Source: Haliotis asinina (lineage: Eukaryota; Mollusca; Gastropoda; Lepetellida; Haliotidae). Taken from it: DNA of 64,000 nucleotides. The notes under the pieces were generated by a model. The model saw only the letters and a program-made list of their open reading frames with translations. It made no database searches and had not been told where the DNA came from. Made by a program: the position numbers and the translations under genes. How positions within the stretch are numbered: the stretch's first letter is position 1; each line of letters opens with the position of its first letter. Location of the stretch: assembly GCF_037392515.1 (NCBI RefSeq), contig NC_090281.1, positions 46,166,645-46,230,644 of the forward strand. Reading direction: 5' to 3'. Positions 45,695 to 57,042 of the stretch are shown here, one piece after another.

Positions 45695-46600
45695 CCTTTA
45701 CAAAGGAAGGCGACCGCTCTGCGTTCTACCAATTTTCAGAATGCTCAAAGGAGGCACGACGAACGCATAGCCGTCGCCATGAAGGCAAAATGAAGGCAGT
45801 ACTAACGCCAAGAACGTGTAACAAAGCAACTTCAGTGGCGACTGTATTGATCAAACGCAGAGCGGTCGCCGTCATGATCGCAGGACGCAGGGGGAAGGCG
45901 GGGAAGGCAGGTCGCAGAGTGAACGCACAAAGATTGGCAAAAGGACGTCACGTAAGAGTTCGTCAAAAAGGGCTGGCTCCATTCTCCGATAATTGTAGGT
46001 TGACCCTCTCGATCTTCAAAATTGCAAACTGGGTTGCAACAGCTAAGGGCGGATCCACTGGTTTCTCAATCTTCTACATCAATTTATCCTTCTATTTATG
46101 ATGGCAATGGCTATCGCGTTAAAAAACAATGCTTGCTGACCTTCAAAACAAGCTATTTACAAACATTGTTCATTGTTCATGCTTACTGAAGTCGTTATAC
46201 AATGATTTCACTTAGCGTGCTCGTATGAAATTAATGGTAAACTGTCGTAGCCACGGACTAGAACTTACATACCTAGATTGTGTCGGTTGCCGGACAGTCG
46301 CCAGAGAACGCAGAGAGACGAACGCAGATGAATGCAAAAGGAAGGCACAACGGTCGACGAGGAAGTAGAGGCAATGCTGAACGGATTACATTTTTCGCGT
46401 ATGATGGTACACAGAAGGCAGAGGGAAGGAAGAGAGGACGCATGGGACGCTCAAAGAACGGTTCTAAAATGTAAAAAATGGCAGCTTAAGTCGTTCAAGG
46501 AAGGCAGAATGGACGCCAGAGCGGTTACGTCCAGGTCATTTTCAGAACGCCAAGAGAAGGCAGAGCGGCCACCCTCTGTAAGGGAGCTCTAGATTCAATG
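45695..46600. repeat. Degenerate purine-rich GAACGCAG/GAAGGCAG repeat zone
   Basis: Dense words AAGGCAG, GAACGC, GGACGC and CAGAGCGG, with a perfect 16-base inverted repeat GCGACCGCTCTGCGTT (45710-45725) and its complement (45854-45869). Similar text returns at 46290-46590 after a plain 250-base interval. Arg/Lys-rich frames over it are composition artefacts. It begins directly after the last base of copy 1 that can be compared with copy 2. Confidence 0.65.
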
Positions 46601-46637
46601 TTTCTCACACAATAAAGTAAAAAGTCTAATGCATACC

Positions 46638-46643
46638 TTTATT
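46638..46643 (-). promoter_or_regulatory. Poly(A) signal of the coiled-coil lectin gene
   Basis: Minus-strand AATAAA, about 47 bases after the stop codon at 46690. Confidence 0.6.
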
Positions 46644-46689
46644 TACTTGGTAAATATTTGTGAACATAGATATGGTGTTTTGTTCAATC

Positions 46690-49600
46690 TTAAGGCTTTT
46701 CACAAATGATACGTCCTCTAGAGCAAGGTATTACACCGATACAGTAACCGTCTTGAGCTGAATGACGTTTCAGCGCCGTGCAGCGCGAGTAGTGACGTTT
46801 CCCTGGTCCTACACACCAAAAGTTGTCGTCTATCGGCTTCCCATTGGACCAATGGTGTATCATCTCACCTCGTTTCTTTTTTAATCCAATATGAAAGGGG
46901 GTCTTCTCGTCTGAAAGAAAACCATTGCTGGAGGTGAGGTGAAATGGGGTTTAACGTCACTTGTGAGAATACTTCGCTCAAGTGTGTGCCTATGTATGGC
47001 TGCTTGTATCAGCCGATTCTGAAGCTGCACTAACCCAGACTAAAGCAGGTTTCATAGTGCTAGCTCACTGAGAACCCACGCCGCAGTTAAGCATGAATAT
47101 CCCACAACATACTGACTCCAAGCAGACCACTCCTTGTTGTATCCTTAATGCCGAACGTAAGGCATGGGCCAACAAGTACTATATTTCATGTCTTTTGATA
47201 TGACGCGGCCGGGGATCGCACCCACTACCTTCCGCTCTTCTGGCGGACCCTATGGAGGCGGTCCACCATTGCTAGGTATTAACAACACACATGGGTGTAA
47301 GGGTACGCACAGCCATGGGAAACTGGCACTTTCTAGTAATTGCGCGGACATTGTACAGGGATTGCGTAACCCGCCTGGACCGGGAGTGACAGGAATATCT
47401 AAACGAGGATTATTCATGTTAAAATATAATGGATCAAGGTACAAGAGGTGTTACTGAGCATCTTGGGAAGAACAGGTCTACACCTCTGTTGTGAAGGAAG
47501 TTCGAGCCAACTCCTGAATACCCAAAGTCACGACAAGTGTGTAAACAACTTGCTTAGAGATCAGAGCTAAGTGTGAGCGTGAGTGAGTTTTGTTTACCAC
47601 CGCTTTTAACAATGTTCCAGGACTATCACGGAAGATACCAAAAATGAGCTTCACACATTGAACCCATGCGGGGAATTGAAGACGGGCCTTTAACCCCACT
47701 GCCTCCAGCACTACAAGCTTGAAACATGGTCAAAACTATAGATATCTTTGTTGTGCCGTCTTTGTTGTTTCCATTCCTTTGAGTAGGTTTGACAAAGCAA
47801 ATGTCCAGATTCTGACCAGGATGATCATGTCCAAAAACTGAACCCACCAGCCTCATTCCTCTAATAACTGTATATGCCAAGTATGTAGAGACATTAGGAT
47901 TTCAGTCGTAAAGGAATTTCACTGTAAACATTTTCACACATCTGGTGAGACATGTCATGCTCATGGTGAAAACAAGTTATTCACAGGAATTTTCAGCAAT
48001 TTTCGCGGAAAAGTTATGACGGAAAGTTAATTTGTAAAGGACATCAAAGTTGAGTTTGATCATGGTGATGGTGATATGCCACGGGACGGTATAGCGATGG
48101 GAGTAAACCAATTGGAGCCATTCACATTGTTGACTCAGATTAGCAGTGTGTGCGTGTGTTCCACTGGCAGCAAAGCTCGCCCGACGCATTGGGTAATATG
48201 CTGGTAGTGTTTCCCGTAGGGTTCATAAATGGCAGGGTACATTCATGGAAAAGGGCACTTCATAACCTCAAAGGGCATGTTGTGAGGATTATTGAAAGAA
48301 CAACAAAATGTATATGAAGTCAAATTGTCTTATGATTTCAGTTCTAAAGTTCATTTTTACTCTTCTCAGTTTGAATTTTAAGATTAGAATTTGAAAAAGC
48401 ATTTCAAATCTAGAAATACACACTCGTCATAGTAAACGACTGCGATTGAGGCGGAAAAGTGCAGGGTGCAAAATAAAAAGGGCACGCGCAAAAGTCAAAG
48501 GGCAGGGCGCTGCGCCCTCCTAAATGTGCCTAGGGGGTACACTAGCTGGACAAAATAGTTAGGATATATAAATTTTAAAATTATGAATAATGATCTGGGC
48601 TTCGTGTAGAAGGGATAAGGGTCCTGAGAGGATGATGAGCCTCACCAGGATCAACCATGGAAAGTATAAATGCTACTCTACAAATAACAGTCTTCCCAAA
48701 TACCAATCTTTAATAATTCAGCATATTTCCCGTCAGGCTTTAAATTCTGTCAGACCAAATGTGACGTCATCTAATCGGATATCCTTGGGAGCCTACCCGT
48801 TTCCTTGTCCATGTAATCTTGCATTGCCTCATACTTTGGTTTCGTGTCCAGGACAATCAGTCGACCTCCTTCGGCCATCTCCCGGCAATATTCTTCCATT
48901 TTCGAGTTCTGCACGGTCGTCTTAATAAGTGTAAAGGATAGCCCCACCTCTTCAAGGTATGTGAAGTTTCCTTGGAGGATGGGATTTGCGATTTCAACTA
49001 ACCCTGAGGACAAAGAATCGTTAGAGTTGATAGTAAGTATTTCTATCCTTAAACAGTAAATAGATATTATGCAAAATGTATAATACAAACTTATCCTTGC
49101 AAATAATCGATAGAGCCCAATCATTAAAGAAACTTGTATGTTGCTGTTCCTTGTTCAGCAACGTTCTAGCTATATGGTGGCGGTCGGTGAATAATCTACT
49201 CTGGATCAGACAACTCAGCGATCAGCAGCATGAGCATCTATCCTATTCATTGCTAAAACGATCCGATGATACTGTGTATTGAGATACAGGCAATCATACC
49301 CCTACGCATTCCTCCCATCCGACCTACAGTTCCATAGCTTATCATGTATTCATTTTATGCAGTCCCGTGAAAGGATCGTAGATTTCCTTAAGGGTGAAGT
49401 CGTGTGTGAACTGATCATGTGTTATTTACAGGGAATGTGGACTAAAACTCAGTTATATACTGAGTGAGTGAGTGGCCAGGTCAGTCGTTACTTAAACCAT
49501 GTGTGAACTGTTCATCAGGTATTTACAGCATGTGTGAACTGTCCATCAGTTACGTACAGCGTGTGTGAACTGTTCATCAGGTATTTACAGCGTGTGTGAA

Positions 49601-50345
49601 CTGTCCATCAGTTACTTACAGCGTGTGTGAACTGTTCATCAGTAATTTACAGCGTGTTTTTTAATCATCAGCTATATACAGCGTATGTGAATTGGCTGTA
49701 AGTTATTTACAACATGTCCGAACCGATCGTCAGTTATTAACAGCGGGTGTGAATTTTTCATCAGATATTTACAGCGGATGTGAATTGATTATCAGTTATT
49801 TACAGCAACTGCTTTGAGAATAAAACCTACTGGTACCTCATATGCCGTCAACGAATAACACATAAAGCGTCAGGATACCCTGAGTCTGCCTTACCTTCAT
49901 GATTCTCCTTCATGAGACTGCCTCCAGTCTCCAGTCGTTTCAGCTTTTCTTCAACGCTGGACAAGCGCGCCACTTCTTCCTTCTGTGATACAATCGTGTC
50001 GGACAACACCTTATTCTGGGCGTCAATACGTTCTCCTTGTTCCTTGATTTGTTTATCCTGTGCCTTCAGTGTTTCCATTTGTTGGTCCAAAAGTTCTCTC
50101 TGCTTAGACAGACGCTTAGCTTGCTCTGTTATTACATCCTCATGCTCGGAAATCAGTTGTTCCTGTTTCTCGAGACGGTTCCTTTGCTCCTTTAGATTAC
50201 TGACGGCTTTCTGTATATCTTTTTTCTCAACTGAAGGATGATTAACCTGCTTCGGATTGAATGTTGGATATGCGAGGCTTTGAAATTCAAAAGCAACGGA
50301 TAAATGTATGACTGTTAGGAATACCCAGCTCAGTTGGACCGCCAT
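46690..50345 (-). CDS. Secreted coiled-coil C-type lectin-like protein, 3 exons, 292 aa
   Basis: Exons 50345-49895, 49003-48797 and 46910-46690 (879 nt), all joins phase 1 with GT/AG ends. Residues 1-18 (MAVQLSWVFLTVIHLSVA) are a signal peptide. About 40-140 is a heptad-rich coiled coil (LKEQRNRLEKQEQLISEHED, KQRELLDQQMETLKAQDKQI), with no proline and almost no Gly. About 155-292 is a C-type lectin fold split by intron 2: SFTLIKTTV, EEYCREMAEGGRL, FHIGLKKK, HHWSNGKPIDDNFWC, IPCSRGRIICEKP-stop. The usual EPN or QPD sugar motif is replaced by KPI, so classic calcium-dependent sugar binding is doubtful. Coiled coil plus lectin domain suggests an oligomeric collectin-like arrangement; this is inference. 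A TATA-like box and a poly(A) signal bracket the gene, and introns hold SINEs and a 31-bp minisatellite. Confidence 0.88.
46935..47270 (-). mobile_element. tRNA-derived SINE, family C
   Basis: In reverse it starts with a tRNA-like head containing GTGGGTGCGATCCCCGGCC and continues with ATGAAATATAGTACTTGTTG. The body reads to TTAAACCCCATTTCACC. It lies in intron 2 of the coiled-coil lectin gene, in the same orientation as the gene. The same family occurs at 51575. Confidence 0.65.
47271..47575. other. Intron 2 of the coiled-coil lectin gene, part
   Basis: Short open frames only. No exon with fitting phase seen. Confidence 0.35.
47581..47712 (-). mobile_element. tRNA-derived SINE, family A
   Basis: GTGAGTTTTGTTTACCACCG, GCTTTTAACAATGTTCCAGG, GAGCTTCACACATTGAACC and GGCCTTTAACCCCACTGCC, in reverse orientation. 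Confidence 0.7.
47720..48796. other. Intron 2 of the coiled-coil lectin gene, rest
   Basis: No repeat family recognised. Repeated AAAGGGCA words (48245-48510) look like a degenerate local repeat. Confidence 0.4.
49149..49240 (+). mobile_element. SINE-like family B fragment
   Basis: TTCAGCAACGTTCTAGCTAT, ATGGTGGCGGTCGGTGAATA, CAGACAACTCAGCGATCAGC and CATGAGCATC, in intron 1 of the coiled-coil lectin gene. Confidence 0.7.
49485..49808 (+). repeat. 31-bp minisatellite in intron 1 of the coiled-coil lectin gene
   Basis: About ten units of the type AGCGTGTGTGAACTGTTCAT followed by CAGTTATTTAC, progressively more diverged toward 49800. Direct tandem units without unique spacers, so not CRISPR-like. 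Confidence 0.92.
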
Positions 50346-50393
50346 CGCGTTTCAGTGTTCAAGACCTAAACTAACCAAGAAACACAAGCAGGA

Positions 50394-50404
50394 CCTATAT
50401 TAAG
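50394..50404 (-). promoter_or_regulatory. TATA-like box of the coiled-coil lectin gene
   Basis: Minus-strand CTTAATATAGG lies about 50-60 bases before the ATG at 50345, the same spacing as the TATA box of the PAN-galectin gene. It supports the start chosen. Confidence 0.5.
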
Positions 50405-50409
50405 ACCCG

Positions 50410-51040
50410 TGTCGAAAACATATTTTCAAGTGACAAATTGCCTTTGATGCCCAACTATGACTTGTTCAAGGGTATGTTTGATGTTATTCTGGATACCGTT
50501 TGAACTATGACCACGAGTAAATACCAAACGTAATTAACCCTTTGCCAGAAGAGTGTTAGGAGTATATACTGAATTGTTCTCCTTGGCCATTTGTCTTTTG
50601 TGAAAAAGTATTTCCTTTCATTTCAAAAGCTATTATTCATACATATATAGATTACGTTGCTCAAGGTTGTTCTTTTTTTTTTCGTTTAGCGTGACACCAA
50701 AGACTTTGTAATATTTGGCGTGCTAACATTGAAGTAAATAATTTTCATGTCCTATTTGAAGGTAAAGTTTATCATGATTTTATCTGCAATTATTTCAAAG
50801 CATTGCCATATTACATTGATCTGCAATACTTTTTAACACCCTATCACGTACAGTTGTTTCAACAGCAATATTTTTTCTAATGACATAAGGAAGCATTGCC
50901 ATTGCGTTCTGTAAACATATGAAACCGATTGACAATTTATTATGAATTGTATAGCACCAAGCGCGTTGTTTTTCCCTTCATCAATGGATGTCAGTTTCAA
51001 ACGCCACATCGTATTAAAATTTCAATGCCCTGGGGATCAT
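50410..51040. other. Upstream of the coiled-coil lectin gene
   Basis: AT-rich, no repeat or gene recognised. Confidence 0.35.
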
Positions 51041-51044
51041 ACAG

Positions 51045-51275
51045 CCCCACCCGTGATGATCCGGACAAACACTGATCATCAGTACCCCATACCTGTGATA
51101 AGAGCCAACTAACTGTATCGGGTGATCAGGCTGTCTGTCTTGGTTGAAACATGACATCGTATCTAAATTGCGTTGATCGATACTCATGCTGTTGATCACT
51201 TAATTATTTACAGACTGCCGCCATATAGCTGGAACATTGCTCAGTGCGGCGTAAAACTAAACTCACTCACTCTGT
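51045..51275 (-). mobile_element. SINE-like family B copy
   Basis: GATCATACAGCCCCACCC flank, CTAACTGTATCGGGTGATCA, GTTGATCGATACTCATGCTG, ACTGCCGCCATATAGCTGG and GTGCGGCGTAAAACTAAACT. Confidence 0.8.
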
Positions 51276-51305
51276 CACCTAGTCATTCATTCGCTCTCAC
51301 AGCAT

Positions 51306-51572
51306 CTGGATCCGTGAAGGTCCGGGGTAGAATAGGCCTTCAACGACCCATGCTTGCCATAAAGGGCGACTATGCTTGTCGTAAGAGGCGACTAATGGGA
51401 TCGGATGGTCAGGTTATCCGACATGGTTGACACGTGTCATCGGTTCCCAATTGCGCAGATAGATGTTCATGTCCATTACTGGATTGTCTGCTCGAGACTC
51501 GATTATTTACAGACCGCCGCCATATAGCAGGAATACTGCTTGGTGCTATGTAAAACTAAACTCACTCACTCA
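51306..51572 (-). mobile_element. SINE-like family B copy, long form
   Basis: Includes the longer 3' variant: GGATCCGTGAAGGTCCGGGG, AGGCCTTCAACGACCCATGC, CGTAAGAGGCGACTAATGGG, then the common core to TATGTAAAACTAAACTCACT. Second of two copies in the same orientation. Confidence 0.85.
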
Positions 51573-51574
51573 CA

Positions 51575-51850
51575 GCATCCGCCCGGGGAGCAGGGGATCG
51601 CGGGTTCGACACCCGATCGCACCATACCAAAAGATATTAAAATAATGGTACTTGTTGGTGCCTGCCTGGAACTCCGCATAAATGGGGAAATAATTCAAGC
51701 AAGAAAAGTGGAGAAATGTGACTCTCCCGGTTAAGCTGATGAAATACTTCAAGAAAGGAAGGTGGGGACCTAAAAGTGACTCTCTTTTAACAAATGCCAA
51801 CGAGGCAAAGAACTTAATGTGATGTTGTTGTTTTTTAATTTTTATCATCA
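51575..51850 (+). mobile_element. tRNA-derived SINE, family C
   Basis: Head with B box TCGCGGGTTCGACACCCGAT, then CGCACCATACCAAAAGATAT, ATGGTACTTGTTGGTGCC and a body with CATAAATGGGGAAATAATTC. Head-to-tail after two family B copies. Confidence 0.7.
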
Positions 51851-52164
51851 TACTCTATCTAGATTTCCTGCAGTGTAAAGTCTGTTATCAGCTATTTAAT
51901 TCTTTTGCAACTTGCTATGGAACTTCGATGAAAAATTCAATTCAACAATCTATGTCGTACGTCCTACTAATGTCACCTAACTCAAGCTACACCTAACATC
52001 AAGTCCAAATTGTAAACCAGGCAAAACCTGAACAAAACTAAACGCAAGTGACAGATTCGATCGTCTCCCACGTGGTCAAGAGCACGGGAAAAGTCACGCT
52101 CATCCACTCTCCGCGAAGTATGGTGCGTTTACGCAGTTTGTTCAAACTGCCAGTCTACAGACTA

Positions 52165-52480
52165 CAGTTACTCATTCACTCTCACAGATACCAACTCATT
52201 CACTCACCCTCACACACCTGCTCATTAATTCAACAGCAAACCTCCCTCACACGCATTGTCAAGTCTCACGCACCTGCTACTTCATTCACACCAGCTCATT
52301 CAATCTCACACCCCTACCCATTCACTCTCACACACCTACTCATTCACCTACTCATTCACTCTCACACACTTACACATCCACTCACTCGCATACCTATTTT
52401 TTGCTCACATACCTTGTCATTTATTTATACTCACACCATATTCACTCCAGCTCACCTACTCACTATCACATCTCATTTAT
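52165..52480 (+). repeat. Degenerate CTCATTCACTCTCACACAC repeat
   Basis: Irregular mix of CTCATTCA, CTCACACAC and CACCTACTC words. It explains the His/Thr/Ser-rich open frames here. Confidence 0.85.
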
Positions 52481-52619
52481 ACTGATACTTGTATAATGTC
52501 ATTATACAGCTAAGTTGTGCTTTGTTTTCCCTTCGATCACTGGATGTTTTTTCAATCTCAACTCCCTGGGGAATCATACAACTCATGCAGCCTTTAGGCG
52601 CACCAGATTATTGTGGCTT

Positions 52620-52950
52620 TCCCATCCTGACGAGGCACTCATTCACAGTTGGGTGGACTGGGACACCTAGTCACGGTACTTTGTCCAAGAGTACCTGCAA
52701 CTGGATGTTCTCATCTGACCACTATCGGATTCGTGGATTCTTTTAACTGCACAGGGTTGTGTACTGTACACTAAGGGTGGTGAAAACACTGAAAGTGTCT
52801 GCACAGAAAGTTGACTCCAAGGTTTGTACTCCCGATCACAGATGGGCCCGATCCCGACACCTCTAACTCCCTGGATCACTAGTCTGGTCCCTGAGACAGC
52901 TCGCCCATCGCGCTCCACGAAGGCACTTTTGACAAGAACAGCCACCTATG
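52620..52950 (-). mobile_element. tRNA-derived SINE, family D
   Basis: In reverse: head CGTGGAGCGCGATGGGCGAG (A-box region), GACTAGTGATCCAGGGAGTT, then the body GGAGTCAACTTTCTGTGCAG, GTACACAACCCTGTGCAGTT and CCAGTTGCAGGTACTCTTGG. Distinct from families A to C. Confidence 0.65.
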
Positions 52951-53189
52951 TGGAACAACAGAACAGCTTGATTTTAACCTATGTTTTAAAAATGCTCAAC
53001 ATCTTGCAAAGGCGCTTAATAAGAGAATCGAAGTGCGGGTACTTCATTTCCTCATTCTGTTATATTATTTAAAGATATGTTTGATTAATTTGGCCAAGGG
53101 TAGATGATGGCCAGTATGTCTTGCTGTATGAACCAATCATTTATCATGTCCTTGTTCCGGATAGTCATCTGGTTCCTGTTTGTCTGTTG

Positions 53190-53345
53190 GTTGTTTAACG
53201 CCACCCTCAGTAATCTTACAACTATATGGCAGCAGTCTGTAGGTTATGAAATCTGGACCGGCCAATCCACTGATCAACATTAAAAGCATCGATCTACGCA
53301 ATTAGTATACTAGATATGTGCCAACCAAGTCTGGAGAACATTTCT
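53190..53345 (+). mobile_element. SINE-like family B copy
   Basis: GTTTAACGCCACCCTCAGTA, CAACTATATGGCAGCAGTC, GAAATCTGGACCGGCCAATC and GCATCGATCTACGCAATTAG. Confidence 0.75.
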
Positions 53346-53799
53346 AATCCTGATTTTCACTGGCACACCATGAGAGTTAACACTGACGAGTCCCTTGTGC
53401 ACGTAAGACACCATATGATCGAATGCAACTGGTAGGCATTATGTTTAGACGTCAGCTTTGCCTGTCTGTTCGTCTGCCCGTCTCATCTCAGACATGTTGG
53501 ACCCGAGAGCGGTGTGGAGGAACAGCCGAGGACGGCAACACACGAATTCTGCTACAACGTGGCGTGAACAGGGATTTCACAACTGGAAGCGCACGTAATA
53601 TCTTTCCTGATGCGCGCCCCAAGACGTCTGGTGTTATGCCTTTCGATGGTTAGCAACAACTCTTTGGAATAACCTCAGTAATAATACGCTCGATATTTAC
53701 GTTTCAGTTATCCTCTGTGAATCTCTCAAATTACTTTTAACCGATTACTCTTCTTCGTTTCCCACCCATGGAGTGGTTATAGTCTCGGACCTCCACCAG

Positions 53800-54265
53800 A
53801 TCAGCATCACACATCAACATCAACATCGACATCAACATCACACATCAACATCACACATCAACATCACACATCAACATCGAAATCAACATCGACATCAACA
53901 TCACACATCTACATCATACATCTACATCGACATCAACATCACACATCTACATCAAACATCAACAACATCGGCATTACACATCAACATCACACATCTACAT
54001 CAAACATCAACAACATCGGCATTACACATCAACATCACACATCTACATCAAACATCAACAACATCGGCATTACACATCAACATCACACATCTACATCAAC
54101 ATCAACAACATCGGCATTACACATCAACATCACACATCTACATCAACATCAACAACATCGGCATTACACATCAACATCACACATCTACATCAACATCAAC
54201 ATAACACGTCACGTATCAACATCAAACATCAACAATGTCAACGCCAACGTTGACATCACACATCA
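53800..54265 (+). repeat. ACATCA-based minisatellite with higher-order units
   Basis: ACATCAACATCAC-type words. From about 53930 there is a higher-order unit of about 50 bases (AACAACATCGGCATTACACA then TCAACATCACACATCTACATC) repeated six times. The Thr/Ser/His-rich frame over it is an artefact. Confidence 0.92.
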
Positions 54266-54704
54266 ACATCATGCATCACACACCGCACATCCACTTATGT
54301 TGCCGCCGAAGTTTTGTTCAGTGTGGCCTAAAACCAAACTACCTCACTTCCGTGCTATTCCATATACATGTAAACATTATTCCATTTACTGCATTTATAC
54401 ATTCAACGGTGTATTCTTAACGATTTGACCCAACAAGAAATTGCTTAACTGTTAACTGAAACTGAAGACGAGACATCTTATACATAGTGATAAGAAGTTA
54501 TCAAATGTAAGTATTTAAGATCGACGAACATATTCCTTTCAAATAAATGAAAAGGAACAAAATCATTCCGTAAAGAAAAAAACAGGACCCTGTTCAAAAC
54601 AAATACTATGTGGAAGCGTTGTTATGGACTTATTGTGTTCTCAGACTGTCTTCACTTACTGAAGCGTCTGGCAAATAACCTTAAAAACGCTCACAGAGTT
54701 AATG

Positions 54705-54935
54705 GTTGGTTAGTTGTTTAATGGAGTACTCAACAACATTCCAGGTATATGAAAGCGGTCTGTAATTATCCGTGCCAGTGACCAGACAATCTAGTGATCA
54801 GCATCTACGCCTTTGGGATACTATGACGTGTACCAGCGAATCTGACAACCTGATTTCGTTGGTCGCTTCTTAGGACAAGCATGTGTTACCGAAGACCAGT
54901 TCCAACCCTAATCTTCACGGGTCCACAGAGCTAAT
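54705..54935 (+). mobile_element. SINE-like family B copy, diverged
   Basis: GTTTAATGGAGTACTCAACA, CATTCCAGGTATATGAAAGC, CAGACAATCTAGTGATCAGC, ACAAGCATGTGTTACCGAAG and AACCCTAATCTTCACGGGTC. Confidence 0.75.
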
Positions 54936-54939
54936 GGGT

Positions 54940-57042
54940 ATGCCAATTCCACACTTAGAGCTGTATCCAGGACTTGGAGGAAAACCCCAAAGGGAATCAG
55001 TTCTTGAACGTTTGAAGTGGTGAAACACATGAACGCGAACCCAACAATCCGACTCAGAGTAAGATCGGAACCTAGACTTCCGTCATGTCAGAACGCAACG
55101 ATGCACCTCAGGCAACCGTGCCACCCAAAACCCACTTGTCCTGCTGAACTTGACCTTTAAGTTAAAATCTCCTTTTTCGTATTTCAAGAATTATTAATCC
55201 TGTGTTACTTTTCATATGAGAAACTGTAACAACAAATACATCATTAACTGTTCTAAATTTCCTATTCTGACTGTTTATAACAAATATAAATGAACCAAGC
55301 TGTAAAGTTATAAAGGCACGGTCCATTATTATTAACACCGTCATTGTAACCCTTTAGTTATTTATTGTCATTAAGTAAGGAATTATCCAAAACTCTTTCA
55401 AATTTCAGCTCTTCAAACTCCAGACTGAAACATTACAAACAAACAAACACAAGATATATATATCTCGGCATTTATTACCCTTTCTATACATTTTATCCTG
55501 ATTTTTTATAGCTATATAGACTGCAATGACATAATTGATTAAATCGTTTATATTTGCTCTAAATCGTTTATATTTGCTAGACTCCTTCTGTTTACATTTC
55601 ATATGGATTTGATTTTTAAATGCTTATGATATATGTATAGCTACTAAAATTGTATACGATTTAAGCAAGAGCTGGCTATTAATTTATATTATTAAATGCA
55701 ATGTATGAAATATCTGAAAATCCTCATTTGAACCAAACTTGCTCAAAATCCTAGATTTGTCAGATTTTACCAAATAATTTGAAATATATTGAACTGCATT
55801 CAACTGCATATGTATACTACCCACACGTTACAGTCAAATCCTCAAATCTCTCATTTCCATTTCTCAAATCTTGATATTTAATCTTTCGGATTGACACTAT
55901 TCTCAATCATACTCATTGCAAGCGTATTTAAAATATTTCGTCCGTATTTTGTTCGCAAAAGTTAATAGAAAACGTGCCTCTTAAACCCAATTAACACCAA
56001 CGACCATTTGCAGGCTTAATGATTTCTCGTTGATGTACTGACATACTGCACTCTGGCTTTAATTAATTTTCCTTCAAATACCGATTAATGTCGAGCTAGT
56101 GTTCTGTTAATACTCTTTACTGACAATAGTAGTTGCTTTGGTCAATTACTTCTCCCCGCCTAGGCACGCCTTACATCCACAGCCGTCAGCAACATCACAC
56201 GTTGCTTAGTTACACAACAATACAAGCTCGGAGTACAACAAGGGTATGGTCTTTGGCGTAGCTCATTATGCACGGTATCAGATACTTCGCGCATGCTCTG
56301 GCACCATTCATAAATGAGAATAAAATGTCAGATGAACGATAATATATATATATAACAAAACGATAATGCATTTTTGCAAGGGTTTACCTTAAAATAAATC
56401 CAAACTCCAAGATCTGAAATAATATTCGATCGAACTACTTATTTTTATTTTCATTATCATTGGTTGAGTTTTACGGTGTGGTTCCTCGCACATATTTTAT
56501 TAGGCACTCTAAGTAAGGTGAGGACACTTTCATTTAATGGCATTAATTAATTTTATTTTCATACTCAGTAAACTAAAGTGTCTGCACTGCACTCTTGAAG
56601 AGGTTCATTTACGATAAATAACAACATGCAGCTCAATTTCTAAAACATATTTCTAACACTGAAACTGTCTGACCACGTGTTTTGGGACCTGAAGCATGAC
56701 GATATATTTTTGCGAGTTTATTACATATATATTTATTGAACGAGTTATGTTTTCCTGTACAGCAAATTCGCCAGACCATAGAGGTTAATATTGTATTTAT
56801 TTTTCCTTGAAACAAAAACTAAGCCTTTCTGAAAAAACACAACAATCTTGAAATAAAAACCGATAATTCGATTCAGAATTAATGCTTATGATATGAGTAA
56901 GTTTTGAATTCGAGATAAACACAAGTTAAATCTAGTTAAACCTATTCCCAGGTTTTACATTGGGAGTAAAACCTCTTGCCGGGTATTGGTGCAAGTAGAA
57001 AGGATAATGACCATTAAAGGCAGTGATCAGAATTAGGTTTAT
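54940..57042. other. AT-rich intergenic stretch, no gene
   Basis: No exon, RNA gene or known repeat found. It is the sequence directly left of the second copy of the large duplicated block. Confidence 0.4.

Noticed and set aside
45790-46592. Arg/Lys-rich frames resembling basic nuclear proteins
   Set aside because: Composition of the GAACGCAG zone; two frames are open at once and no motif is present.
49485-49808. CRISPR-like array
   Set aside because: Direct tandem minisatellite with diverging units, no unique spacers, and a eukaryotic intron context.
53423-53653. 76-aa frame with an acceptor-like CTCATCTCAG inside
   Set aside because: No donor or partner exon in phase, and two frames are about equally open. 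Not enough to call an exon.
52048-54204. 145-aa and 143-aa Thr/Ser/His-rich frames
   Set aside because: They cover simple repeats (CTCA and ACATCA types).
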